Shown here piece by piece: positions 34,506 to 41,114 of a DNA stretch of 41,114 nt. The notes below the pieces were generated by a model, which did no database searches, had not been told where the DNA came from, and worked only from the letters and a program-made list of their open reading frames with translations. This DNA comes from Nocardia beijingensis NBRC 16342 (GTDB taxonomy: Bacteria; Actinomycetota; Actinomycetes; Mycobacteriales; Mycobacteriaceae). The DNA is taken from NCBI RefSeq assembly GCF_001612785.1, contig NZ_BDBC01000024.1, positions 1 to 41,114 of the forward strand. The letters are read 5' to 3'. Both the position numbers and the translations under genes were made by a program. Position 1 is the stretch's first letter. Every line of letters starts with the position of its first letter.

Positions 34506-35303
34506 TTACGAATCGGGTCGAGCCGCCCTGGCCAGCTTTGCGGTGAGGGTCTCGCGGGCGGTCGCCAACGACGGCCCGTACCAGGTGAGGGCGCGGCCCT
34601 CGACCAGCGCGACCGGTATGTCCGGAAACGCTTCGGGGCCATCGGTTTCGGTGAAGACATACGGCTCGTCGGGCAGCACCGCGATGTCCACGCCTTCGGT
34701 CAGTTCGGCCTCCGTGACGCGCGGATAGCGGTCGGGGCGATCGGCGTGCACGAGCCGCAGGCCGAGACGGCGGGCGATGTCGCCGGTGAAAGTGTTGCGG
34801 CCCACCACCATCCACGGATTGCGCCAGACCGGGATGACGGCCGCACGAGCCGGTTCGGGCGGTGGCGCCGCCCAGGCGGTTCGAGCCTCGGCGAGCCAGG
34901 CGGGGATGTCGACGCCGAGCGCCTCCACGCACAGCCGGGCAAGGGAGGCCATGGCGTCCTCGACGGTCTCGATCTCGGTCACCCACACCGGGATTCCCGC
35001 CGCGCGCAGACGTTCGACGTCGAGGCGGCGGTTCTCCTCCTTGTTGCACAGCACCAGGTCGGGGGCGAGTTCGATGATCCGGCGGACATCCGGGTTCTTG
35101 GTTCCACGGACCCGCTCGACCGCCAAGTCGGCTGGATGCGTACACCATTGCGTCGCGGCCACCAAGACGTCCGGGCAAGTGCGCGCCACCGCCTCGGTGA
35201 GTGATGGAACGAGCGACACCACCCGGCGCGGGGGTGTTCGCAGATCCACCGGAGCACCGAGGTCGTCGCGGGGCGATCCGGCCGTTGGGCTCTTTCCTGC
35301 CAC
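34506..35303 (-). CDS. BtuF-like cobalamin/metal-chelate-binding protein without signal peptide
   Basis: 265 aa, helical-backbone metal-receptor fold: RRVVSLVPSLTEAVARTC, the first-lobe signature; NPDVRRIIELAPDLVLCNKEENRR; LRAAGIPVWVTEIETVEDA linking into the second lobe; RNTFTGDIARRLGL and ALVEGRALTWYGPSL at the end. Related periplasmic proteins bind vitamin B12 or siderophores for ABC import, but this one lacks a signal or lipobox, suggesting a cytosolic or unconventional role. The start GTG 35301-35303 has no RBS; an internal start is possible. No transporter partner is nearby; a B12 link is suggested by icmF and the leader. Confidence 0.82.
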   Translation of the reverse strand: MAGKSPTAGSPRDDLGAPVDLRTPPRRVVSLVPSLTEAVARTCPDVLVAATQWCTHPADLAVERVRGTKNPDVRRIIELAPDLVLCNKEENRRLDVERLRAAGIPVWVTEIETVEDAMASLARLCVEALGVDIPAWLAEARTAWAAPPPEPARAAVIPVWRNPWMVVGRNTFTGDIARRLGLRLVHADRPDRYPRVTEAELTEGVDIAVLPDEPYVFTETDGPEAFPDIPVALVEGRALTWYGPSLATARETLTAKLARAARPDS

Positions 35304-35317
35304 GCTGTCAGCGTATA

Positions 35318-35460
35318 ACAGGATGTTTACGCAGGTCTGTGCGCTTTTCGCCCCGGAGACGCAGGGTGCGGCGATCCGAGGACGCACGGCCGACGAATCG
35401 GCAAGTTCGGTGCAAGGGCAGCGCGCGGGCGTAGCTGGGGCAGTTCCGCACCGGGTTATG
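35318..35460 (-). promoter_or_regulatory. Candidate cobalamin-riboswitch-like leader
   Basis: On the minus strand, cccggtgcgg (revcomp of 35446-35455), then aactgcccc and agctacg resemble the conserved riboswitch core GGTGCGA...CTGCCCCGCAACGG, with a piece seemingly missing. About 100 nt later cacagacctgc (around 35331-35341) resembles the B12 box (CAGGAGACCTGCC). The distance fits the family. A -10-like TATACG close to the GTG would instead suggest a leaderless start. Unproven. Confidence 0.35.
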
Positions 35461-35515
35461 CCGCGCGACACTGAACAGTGGCACCCGGCGTCGGGAAGTC
35501 TCCGGTCCCTTCGCT

Positions 35516-35550
35516 CCGCCGGTATCGATCCCGCCCCGACAGACCGGCGG
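35516..35550 (-). terminator. Hairpin after the SWIM gene
   Basis: Perfect 8-bp arms ccgccggt (35516-35523) and accggcgg (35543-35550), loop of 19 nt, 35 nt beyond the stop of the SWIM gene on the minus strand. The rest of 35304-35585 holds the riboswitch candidate and no gene. Confidence 0.5.
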
Positions 35551-35585
35551 TAACCGACAGCCCCGATGCTGGGTGCCGACCAAAC

Positions 35586-36353
35586 TCAGCGGTCGAACCG
35601 CCGATAGAGCGCGGTGAGATCGCGCAGGCCGGTCGCGGCGATCGTCTCCTCCGCCGAAGTCATCCGCAGCGCCTTGCGCAGCAGCAGCGGATCCAGATCC
35701 TCCGGAGCGGCCCGGAAATCGACCGCGGGCAAGTCCGGCAGCGGACTGCGCTCGCCGTACGGATCGTCGGAGACAGTGGGTTCCGGCTCGCGTTCGATGC
35801 CGCCGATCAGGGTGTCCAGGTCGAGACCGCGCAGGGTCAGGATCTCGCGCGGGTGTTCGTCGAGCCGCTCGGCCATCAGGTAGCAGACCGCAGCCACGTG
35901 CTTGCACGGCCAGCCCGGATCCGGGCAGGTGCAGGTGAAATCCAGGTCCGCCGCGGTGCTCGGCAGCAGCAGCGGCCCCAGCCCGGCGGGCAGCGCGCCC
36001 GAGGCGATCTCGGCGAGCATGCCCGGCGCCGAGCGGATGGTGTCGATGAGCAGCTCGAGTTCGTCCTCGCGCAACGGGCGCACGGTGAACACCGCCGTGA
36101 ACGGGCGCGGTTGGCTGCCCTGCACTTCCGCCGTCACCGCGCCCGGCTCGATCCGGTAGTTCACCACCTGACCGGACCTGGCGTAGTTGCGGCCGCGCGC
36201 CAGCCGCCCCGGCTCCGCCATCCGCTCGACCGACTCCACCAGCGCCTTGCCCCACCAGGTACGGCCGAAACCGCCGCGCCTGCTGCGTGCTTCCACTCCG
36301 CCGCGCACCGGCAGCTTCTTCCCGTACTCGGAGTAGTCGACGAAGGGACTCAT
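35586..36353 (-). CDS. SWIM zinc-finger protein, partner of SNF2 helicase
   Basis: 255 aa. The SWIM motif CxCx6CxH is complete: C141, C143, C150, H152 (CTCPDPGWPCKHVAAVCY). N-terminal to it is a conserved block (FGRTWWGKALVESVERM, LARGRNYARSGQVV) typical of bacterial SWIM proteins next to helicases. C-terminal part is acidic. SWIM domains bind DNA or proteins through zinc. ATG overlaps the helicase stop as ATGA (36350-36353), so the two proteins probably form a complex. Function in repair or transcription recycling is inference. Confidence 0.92.
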   Translation of the reverse strand: MSPFVDYSEYGKKLPVRGGVEARSRRGGFGRTWWGKALVESVERMAEPGRLARGRNYARSGQVVNYRIEPGAVTAEVQGSQPRPFTAVFTVRPLREDELELLIDTIRSAPGMLAEIASGALPAGLGPLLLPSTAADLDFTCTCPDPGWPCKHVAAVCYLMAERLDEHPREILTLRGLDLDTLIGGIEREPEPTVSDDPYGERSPLPDLPAVDFRAAPEDLDPLLLRKALRMTSAEETIAATGLRDLTALYRRFDR

Positions 36354-39160
36354 TCGCCCACCGCCGCCGCACCGAGGGCGAACAGGTCGCGCAGTTCGTC
36401 GGTGCTCAGTTCGGTGATCCAGTTCTCCCCCGCGCCGACGGCCAGATCGGCCAGTTGCCGCTTGCCGTTGATCATCTCGTCGATGCGCTCCTCGATCGTG
36501 TCCACGCACACCAGCTTGCGCACCTGCACGTTGCGCTGCTGACCGATCCGGAAGGCGCGGTCGGTGGCCTGGTTCTCCACCGCGGGATTCCACCAGCGAT
36601 CCAGGTGGACCACATGATTGGCGGCGGTGAGATTGAGTCCGGTGCCACCGGCCTTGAGCGACAACAACATCAGCGGCGGACCGTCCGGAGCCTGGAAGCC
36701 GGTGACCATCGCGTCGCGCTTCTTCTTCGGCACGCCGCCGTGCAGGAACGGGATCGCGGCGCCGAACCGCTCGGCCAGATACGGCGCGACCAGCTCGCCG
36801 AACTCCCGGAACTGGGTGAACAACAGCGCTTTCTCGCCGTCGGCCAGCACCGCGTCCACCACGTCCTCGACGAGGGCGAGCTTGCCGGAGCGGTGCGTCC
36901 CTCGGTGCAGCAGGCTGGACCCGTCGCCCAGGAAATGCGCGGGATGGTTGCACACCTGCTTGAGCCGGGTGAGCGCCCCGAGCACGGCTCCCTTGCGCGC
37001 CATGCCTTTCGCCTCTTTGAGCTTGGCCAGCATGTCGTCGACGACCGCCTGGTAGAGGGCGGCCTGCTCGACGGTGAGGTTGGCCCGCACGGTCATCTCC
37101 AGCTTCTCCGGTAGGTCGCTGATCACCGTTGGGTCGGTCTTCACCCGGCGCAGCACGAACGGCTGGGTGAGCCAGCGCAGGCGGCTGATCGCGTTCTGGT
37201 CGCGCTCGCGCTCGATGGGCACCGCGAAGCGGGCGCGGAACGACTGCGGGCTGCCGAGCACTTTGGGCATCGCGAAATCCATGATGGAGCGCAGCTCTTC
37301 CAACCGGTTCTCCACCGGAGTGCCGGTGAGCGCCAGGCGATGCCGCGCCCGCAGCGAGCGCGCCGCCCGCGCCTGCCGCGTCCCCGCGTTCTTGATGTGC
37401 TGCGCTTCGTCCAGCACGACGCGGTCCCACTGCTGCCTGCCCAGTTCCTCGGCGTCGCGCGCCAGCAGCGCGTAGGTGGTGATCACCAAATCCGCGGCGG
37501 CGACCGTCTCGTCGAACTCGGCGCCCGCTCGCCGCCCCACGCCGTGGTGCACCCACACCCGCAGGTCGGGCGCGAACCGCTCCGCCTCGCGCTGCCAGTT
37601 GCCGACCACCGACATCGGGCACACCAGCAAAGTAGGGCCCGGCCGCGGCTCGGACGCTTCGCGCTCGTGCACCAGCAGGGCCAGCACTTGGACGGTCTTG
37701 CCGAGCCCCATGTCGTCGGCCAGGATCGCCCCGCAACCCATCCGGCTCATCGTCGCCAGCCAAGCCAGGCCGCGTTCCTGGTAGGGGCGCAGGTCGGCCT
37801 TCAACCCGACCGGCGCGGCGACCGCTTCCGGTTCCCGCGCGCGGTCGAGCAGGTCACCGGCCCATCCGGTGGCGGTGACCTCGGTGATCGGCACCTGCGG
37901 CACCCGGGAGACCGCGATCTCGCCGAGCATGTCCGCGAAAGTGATCGGGGAGTCGTCGGCGTGCGCGGCGACATACTTCGCCGCGGCGGCCAGCGCCTTG
38001 TGATCGGCCTGCACCCATTGACCGCGCAACTGGACCAGGTCGGATTTGGCGCGCACCAGGCGTTCCATCTCGGCCGTGGTGAGTACCATGCCGCCGAGCG
38101 CGAGTTCCCAGCGATAGGAGACCAGGCCGCGCAGACCCACCGTGCTCTCCGCGGCGGGCACCGCGCTCTCCACCCGCAACCGCATGCTCGGCTCGGCGAC
38201 ACTCCAGGCGCGCGGGAGCAGCAACTGGACGCCCGCGTCGTGCAGCGCGTGCACGCCGTGCGCGACCAGGTCGAGCACCACTTCAGTGGGCAACAGCAGA
38301 TCCATGCTGCGCGGATCGGCCGGCAGGTCACGCAATCTCGGATACGCCCGCCTGGCCGCGCCCAGCTTGTCCACCGCGATCCGGACCAGGTTCGGATCTT
38401 CGTGCAGCGGAACGGTTCTCGGCGCGTCACCGGCGAGCCGCAGGCACACCTCCAGCCGCCACAGCGCCACCGACTCGTCGGCGGCTCCGAGTTCGCCGTC
38501 CGGCTCCAGCAGGCGCAGCACCAGTTCCGGTTCGTCACCGGTCAGGCTGGCCCGCCAGCGCTCCAGTACCTCGGCGACCTGGTAGCTGCCGTTGTCCAGC
38601 GGAATGTCGCCGACCAGGGCGGCCACCAGCGGATGCGGCGAGTCCGGCAGATCGGCCAGCGACCGCGCGATCGGGTCGGTGAGTTCGGTGACCAGGTCTT
38701 CGAGCAGCGCCGCCGGACGCCCCGCGACCCGCAACGCCTCCGGCATGGCGACCGCGAGTTCGGCCAGCCAGGCCCGCTGCCGTTCCCCGCCGACCAGCCG
38801 CCAGCGCACCCACCACTGGCCGTCCTCCCTGCGCAGTTCCGGTACGACACGCCCGGCGCGCACCCAGCGTTCGATGCCGCCCGCGACATGCGCGAGGTAG
38901 CGCAGATCCCCCGACACCAGTTCGGCGGGCAACCGCTGCCGCAGCGCCCCGGCCGCCGCGGCCGGAGCCAGAGCGTGCGCGCGGACCTGCGCGGTCCCGG
39001 CGACCCCGTGCTCGACGACCAGGACCTCGGCCCGGTGCCGGAACTTCGACGCCCGCAGCACGCTGCCCAGCGGATCCGGAAGCTCGGCGGACGTCGCGGC
39101 GGCCTGCGAGTCGTGCCAGAGCAGCAACCCGGCACCCGGCGACCACAGTCCGTGCAGCAT
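36350..39160 (-). CDS. SNF2-family DEAD/DEAH-box ATPase
   Basis: 936 aa nucleic-acid translocase. N-terminal half (about 1-430) contains the bacterial SNF2-associated region. Motor motifs: I ADDMGLGKTVQ, Ia LLVCPMSVVGNW, II LDEAQHIKN (DEAQ), III LTGTPVENRLEEL, IV-VI LLFTQFREF, LSLKAGGTGLNLTAANHVVHL, and DRAFRIGQ. This is the bacterial RapA/HepA-related class without chromatin domains. ATG 39158-39160 with GGATGGGG is chosen; a frame extension to 39274 lacks support. It is transcribed with the SWIM gene. The role is unknown; DNA repair or RNA polymerase recycling are possible. Confidence 0.93.
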   Translation of the reverse strand: MLHGLWSPGAGLLLWHDSQAAATSAELPDPLGSVLRASKFRHRAEVLVVEHGVAGTAQVRAHALAPAAAAGALRQRLPAELVSGDLRYLAHVAGGIERWVRAGRVVPELRREDGQWWVRWRLVGGERQRAWLAELAVAMPEALRVAGRPAALLEDLVTELTDPIARSLADLPDSPHPLVAALVGDIPLDNGSYQVAEVLERWRASLTGDEPELVLRLLEPDGELGAADESVALWRLEVCLRLAGDAPRTVPLHEDPNLVRIAVDKLGAARRAYPRLRDLPADPRSMDLLLPTEVVLDLVAHGVHALHDAGVQLLLPRAWSVAEPSMRLRVESAVPAAESTVGLRGLVSYRWELALGGMVLTTAEMERLVRAKSDLVQLRGQWVQADHKALAAAAKYVAAHADDSPITFADMLGEIAVSRVPQVPITEVTATGWAGDLLDRAREPEAVAAPVGLKADLRPYQERGLAWLATMSRMGCGAILADDMGLGKTVQVLALLVHEREASEPRPGPTLLVCPMSVVGNWQREAERFAPDLRVWVHHGVGRRAGAEFDETVAAADLVITTYALLARDAEELGRQQWDRVVLDEAQHIKNAGTRQARAARSLRARHRLALTGTPVENRLEELRSIMDFAMPKVLGSPQSFRARFAVPIERERDQNAISRLRWLTQPFVLRRVKTDPTVISDLPEKLEMTVRANLTVEQAALYQAVVDDMLAKLKEAKGMARKGAVLGALTRLKQVCNHPAHFLGDGSSLLHRGTHRSGKLALVEDVVDAVLADGEKALLFTQFREFGELVAPYLAERFGAAIPFLHGGVPKKKRDAMVTGFQAPDGPPLMLLSLKAGGTGLNLTAANHVVHLDRWWNPAVENQATDRAFRIGQQRNVQVRKLVCVDTIEERIDEMINGKRQLADLAVGAGENWITELSTDELRDLFALGAAAVGE

Positions 39161-39309
39161 CACCCCATCCAAGCAGGCGGGTACGACACGTCCGCGCACA
39201 CCGTGCCACGACCGTTGTGGATTTCTGCGCCCAACCGGCACATACTGGGATATCCGCAGGTCATCGCAGAACAACCGCAGCTTGGTTTCGAGAAAGCGGA
39301 GGAAGCGGC

Positions 39310-39672
39310 ATGACGATCCTGCTCCAGGTTCTCGAGCAGAGCTTCACACCGACGACCACGTGGGAACGGCGCAAATTCACCTTCGTGCATGCCGACAAGA
39401 TCGTCGGCATGCGGCTCGACGGGCAGTGTGGTGTGTGGCTGGACCTGTCGCGCCCCGGTGAATCCCAGCGGCTGGCCCGCACCAGCGACCCGCGCGAGGC
39501 GATCACCTTCCTGCTCACCACCTTCGCGAAGATCGCCGAATGCGAGGAGCGCGGTGGCTCGTGGGTGATCGGGCACGACGGGACGCATATCGAGTCGATC
39601 GCGGCCACCCGGTTCCCGCCACGGGTGAGCGAGGTCGCCGACGACGATCTCCTGGCCCGGGCCTGGTTGTAA
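39310..39672 (+). CDS. Small protein of unknown function
   Basis: 120 aa, soluble, not recognised. Begins TILLQVLEQSFTPTTTWERRKFTF and contains GMRLDGQCGVWLDLSRPGESQRLA and CEERGGSWVIGHDGTHIESIA. Beta-rich pattern without a signal peptide. The ATG at 39310 has gaagcgg before it. Divergent from the SNF2 gene (149 bp) and convergent with the rhodanese gene (4 bp apart), so a real gene is likely. No function proposed. Confidence 0.75.
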   Translation: MTILLQVLEQSFTPTTTWERRKFTFVHADKIVGMRLDGQCGVWLDLSRPGESQRLARTSDPREAITFLLTTFAKIAECEERGGSWVIGHDGTHIESIAATRFPPRVSEVADDDLLARAWL

Positions 39673-39676
39673 GGCG

Positions 39677-40495
39677 TCAGCTACCGGTCGCGACCGGCCG
39701 TTTCGGATCGTTCGACCACTGCGACCACGACCCGGGGTACAAGGCCGCCTCCACACCCGCGATGGCGAGCGCCGCGACTTGGTGCGCCGCCGTCACGCCG
39801 GAACCGCAGTACACGGCCACCGGCCCGGATCCGAAACCGGCGAACCGGTCGCGCAGCTCGGCCACGGCACGGAAGCGCCCGCCCGCGTCGAGATTGTCGG
39901 CGGTCGGAGCGCTCAGCGCGCCGGGAATGTGCCCGGCGCGGGGATCGATCGGCTCCACCTCGCCGCGGAAACGCTCGCTCGCCCTGGCGTCCAGCAGCAC
40001 GCCCTTCCAGCGCGCCGCCGCGTCCGCATCGATCACCGGCAGGTGGCCGGGGTGCAGCTCGACGTCACCCGGCTCGGGGTCGGGCTCGGCGCCGGTCGCG
40101 ACGGCGCCGCCCGCTTCGATCCAGGCGGGCAACCCGCCGTCGAGGATGCGCACGTCCGCGACGCCCGCCCAGCGCAGCAGCCACCAGGCGCGCGCGGCGG
40201 CCATGCCGCCGGTGGCGTCGTAGACGACCACCGGGTCGCCCTCGCACAGGCCCCAGCTGCGCGCGCACTTCTCCAGCTGCGCCGCCTCCGGCAGCGGATG
40301 CCTGCCGCGCGCGGGTGAGGGCGGCGCGGCCAGCTCGGTTTCCAGGTCGACGAACACCGCGCCGGGAACATGCCCGGCGAGATAGTGCTGCGGCCCGTCC
40401 GGATCACCCAGCGCCCAGCGCACGTCCAGCAAGCGAAGCCGCTTGTCCGCCAAGGCTTCCCGAAGCTCCTCCGGTGAGATCAGTACCGCGCTCAA
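39677..40495 (-). CDS. Thiosulfate/3-mercaptopyruvate-type sulfurtransferase (rhodanese)
   Basis: 272 aa with two tandem rhodanese domains. The N-terminal domain (about 1-140) carries LLDVRWALGDPDGPQHYLAGHVPGA but lacks the active cysteine; the C-terminal domain has the nucleophile C230 in YCGSGVTAAHQ. The loop CGSGVTA is that of mycobacterial-type SseA, used for sulfur transfer from 3-mercaptopyruvate or thiosulfate. The start is TTG at 40493-40495 with GAGGAG six bases upstream. Confidence 0.93.
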   Translation of the reverse strand: MSAVLISPEELREALADKRLRLLDVRWALGDPDGPQHYLAGHVPGAVFVDLETELAAPPSPARGRHPLPEAAQLEKCARSWGLCEGDPVVVYDATGGMAAARAWWLLRWAGVADVRILDGGLPAWIEAGGAVATGAEPDPEPGDVELHPGHLPVIDADAAARWKGVLLDARASERFRGEVEPIDPRAGHIPGALSAPTADNLDAGGRFRAVAELRDRFAGFGSGPVAVYCGSGVTAAHQVAALAIAGVEAALYPGSWSQWSNDPKRPVATGS

Positions 40496-40669
40496 CTCAG
40501 CTCCTCATCCCGAATCGCGTCCTCGCGCACCGACTCCCCCACCCTACGCATCCGGATGTACGGATGTCGCCGAACACTCCCGCCGCGTGCCGACCTCCGG
40601 TGCAAGTCAGGCCAGTTTCGCGGCACTGGCAGGCGACACGCCTTCGTGACCAGCGGCAATATCCCACCG
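40496..40669. other. Divergent intergenic region of rhodanese and BenE-type genes
   Basis: 174 bp. A 10-bp palindrome catccggatg lies at 40549-40558 and its half cggatg recurs at 40561-40566; this may be an operator. No small gene was seen. Confidence 0.3.
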
Positions 40670-41114
40670 ATGTCGAACGTATCCACCACCGAGACCACCG
40701 CGACGCGGGAACCGGAACGGTCGCGAGCCGGACTGGCGCTGCCGCTCGGCGCGGGCGCGGTGACGGCGCTGGTCGGATTCACCAGCTCGTTCGCCGTGGT
40801 GCTGAGCGGATTGACGACGGTAGGGGCGAGCCACGCGCAGGCCGCGTCGGGTCTGCTGGCGCTGTGCGTCACGCAGGCGGTCGGCATGATGGCGCTGAGC
40901 TACCACTACCGCATGCCGATCACGCTGGCCTGGTCGACGCCGGGCGCGGCGCTGCTGGCCGGGACGGGTGCGGTGGCGGGCGGCTGGCCCGCCGCGATCG
41001 GGGCGTTCGCGGTGGCGGGTGTGCTGATCGTCGTCACCGGACTGTGGCAGCGGCTCGGCGCGCTGGTCGCGGCGATCCCGGTGGAGATAGCGCAGGCCAT
41101 GCTGGCCGGAGTGC
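40670..41114 (+). CDS. benE: BenE-family transporter, N-terminal part (cut by window edge)
   Basis: The first 148 residues run off the window; the reading frame is open to the end. After a polar N-terminus (about 20 residues) come hydrophobic helices: ALPLGAGAVTALVGFTSSFAVV, then LTTVGASHAQAASGLLALCV, MMALSYHYRMPITLAWSTPGAALLAG, typical of the BenE family of benzoate/H+ symporters. The motif TLAWSTPGAALLA is diagnostic for the family. Actual substrate is not proven. ATG 40670, with no strong RBS. Confidence 0.88.
   Translation, partial: MSNVSTTETTATREPERSRAGLALPLGAGAVTALVGFTSSFAVVLSGLTTVGASHAQAASGLLALCVTQAVGMMALSYHYRMPITLAWSTPGAALLAGTGAVAGGWPAAIGAFAVAGVLIVVTGLWQRLGALVAAIPVEIAQAMLAGV

Noticed and set aside
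36354..37763. Extension of the SWIM protein upstream
   Set aside because: Overlaps the SNF2 coding region in another frame; the ATGA start is clear.

Overview
The window is high-GC actinobacterial chromosome, most likely Nocardia or a close Corynebacteriales relative. This rests on GTG/TTG starts, ATGA-type gene overlaps, the order argS-lysA-hom-thrC-thrB-rho (the same order as in Mycobacterium tuberculosis), a DtxR/IdeR-type iron box, HTH-DUF5753/DUF397 pairs and a fused isobutyryl-CoA mutase. No database search was possible; names come from recognising motifs in the translations.

Layout. 1-7256 (minus strand): housekeeping block argS, lysA, hom, thrC, thrB, then the N-terminus of rho at the window edge, covering lysine, threonine and homoserine synthesis. 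7349-9207: a membrane-anchored DUF3105/DUF305 pair. 9314-9386: tRNA-Arg(CCG) with a strong hairpin behind it. 9690-14611: a patchy accessory stretch with a YefM/YoeB toxin-antitoxin pair (the antitoxin has an extra C-terminal half), an HTH-DUF5753/DUF397 pair, small unknown genes, a broken YkuD-type gene and two unknown genes. 14748-17489: a SnoaL-like protein behind a large palindrome, a proline-rich membrane protein and a Tat-exported metallophosphoesterase. 17549-21225: an iron-box-controlled Fe(III) ABC transporter (binding protein, permease, ATPase). 21311-23214: tRNA-Cys, a MarR regulator and a reduced membrane-anchored Hsp70-like protein.

23253-28680 (minus strand) is a tight valine-catabolic operon: mmsA, acyl-CoA dehydrogenase, 3-hydroxyisobutyryl-CoA hydrolase, mmsB, enoyl-CoA hydratase. 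Together they take isobutyryl-CoA to propionyl-CoA. The B12-dependent fused isobutyryl-CoA mutase (icmF, 30015-33233) lies 1.3 kb away on the other strand and carries nearly the same palindromic operator as mmsA, so a single regulator probably controls both routes for isobutyryl-CoA. A BtuF-like cobalamin/metal-binding protein (34506-35303) follows, with a possible cobalamin-riboswitch-like leader. The rest holds an amidohydrolase, an SNF2 helicase/SWIM zinc-finger pair, a small unknown protein, a rhodanese and the start of a BenE-type transporter.

Most noteworthy: the shared mmsA/icmF operator, the riboswitch-like leader at 35.3-35.46 kb, the enlarged YefM antitoxin with its TGTACA operator, the 34-bp palindrome before the SnoaL gene, and the truncated Hsp70-like protein. 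No CRISPR array, insertion sequence or integrase was seen.
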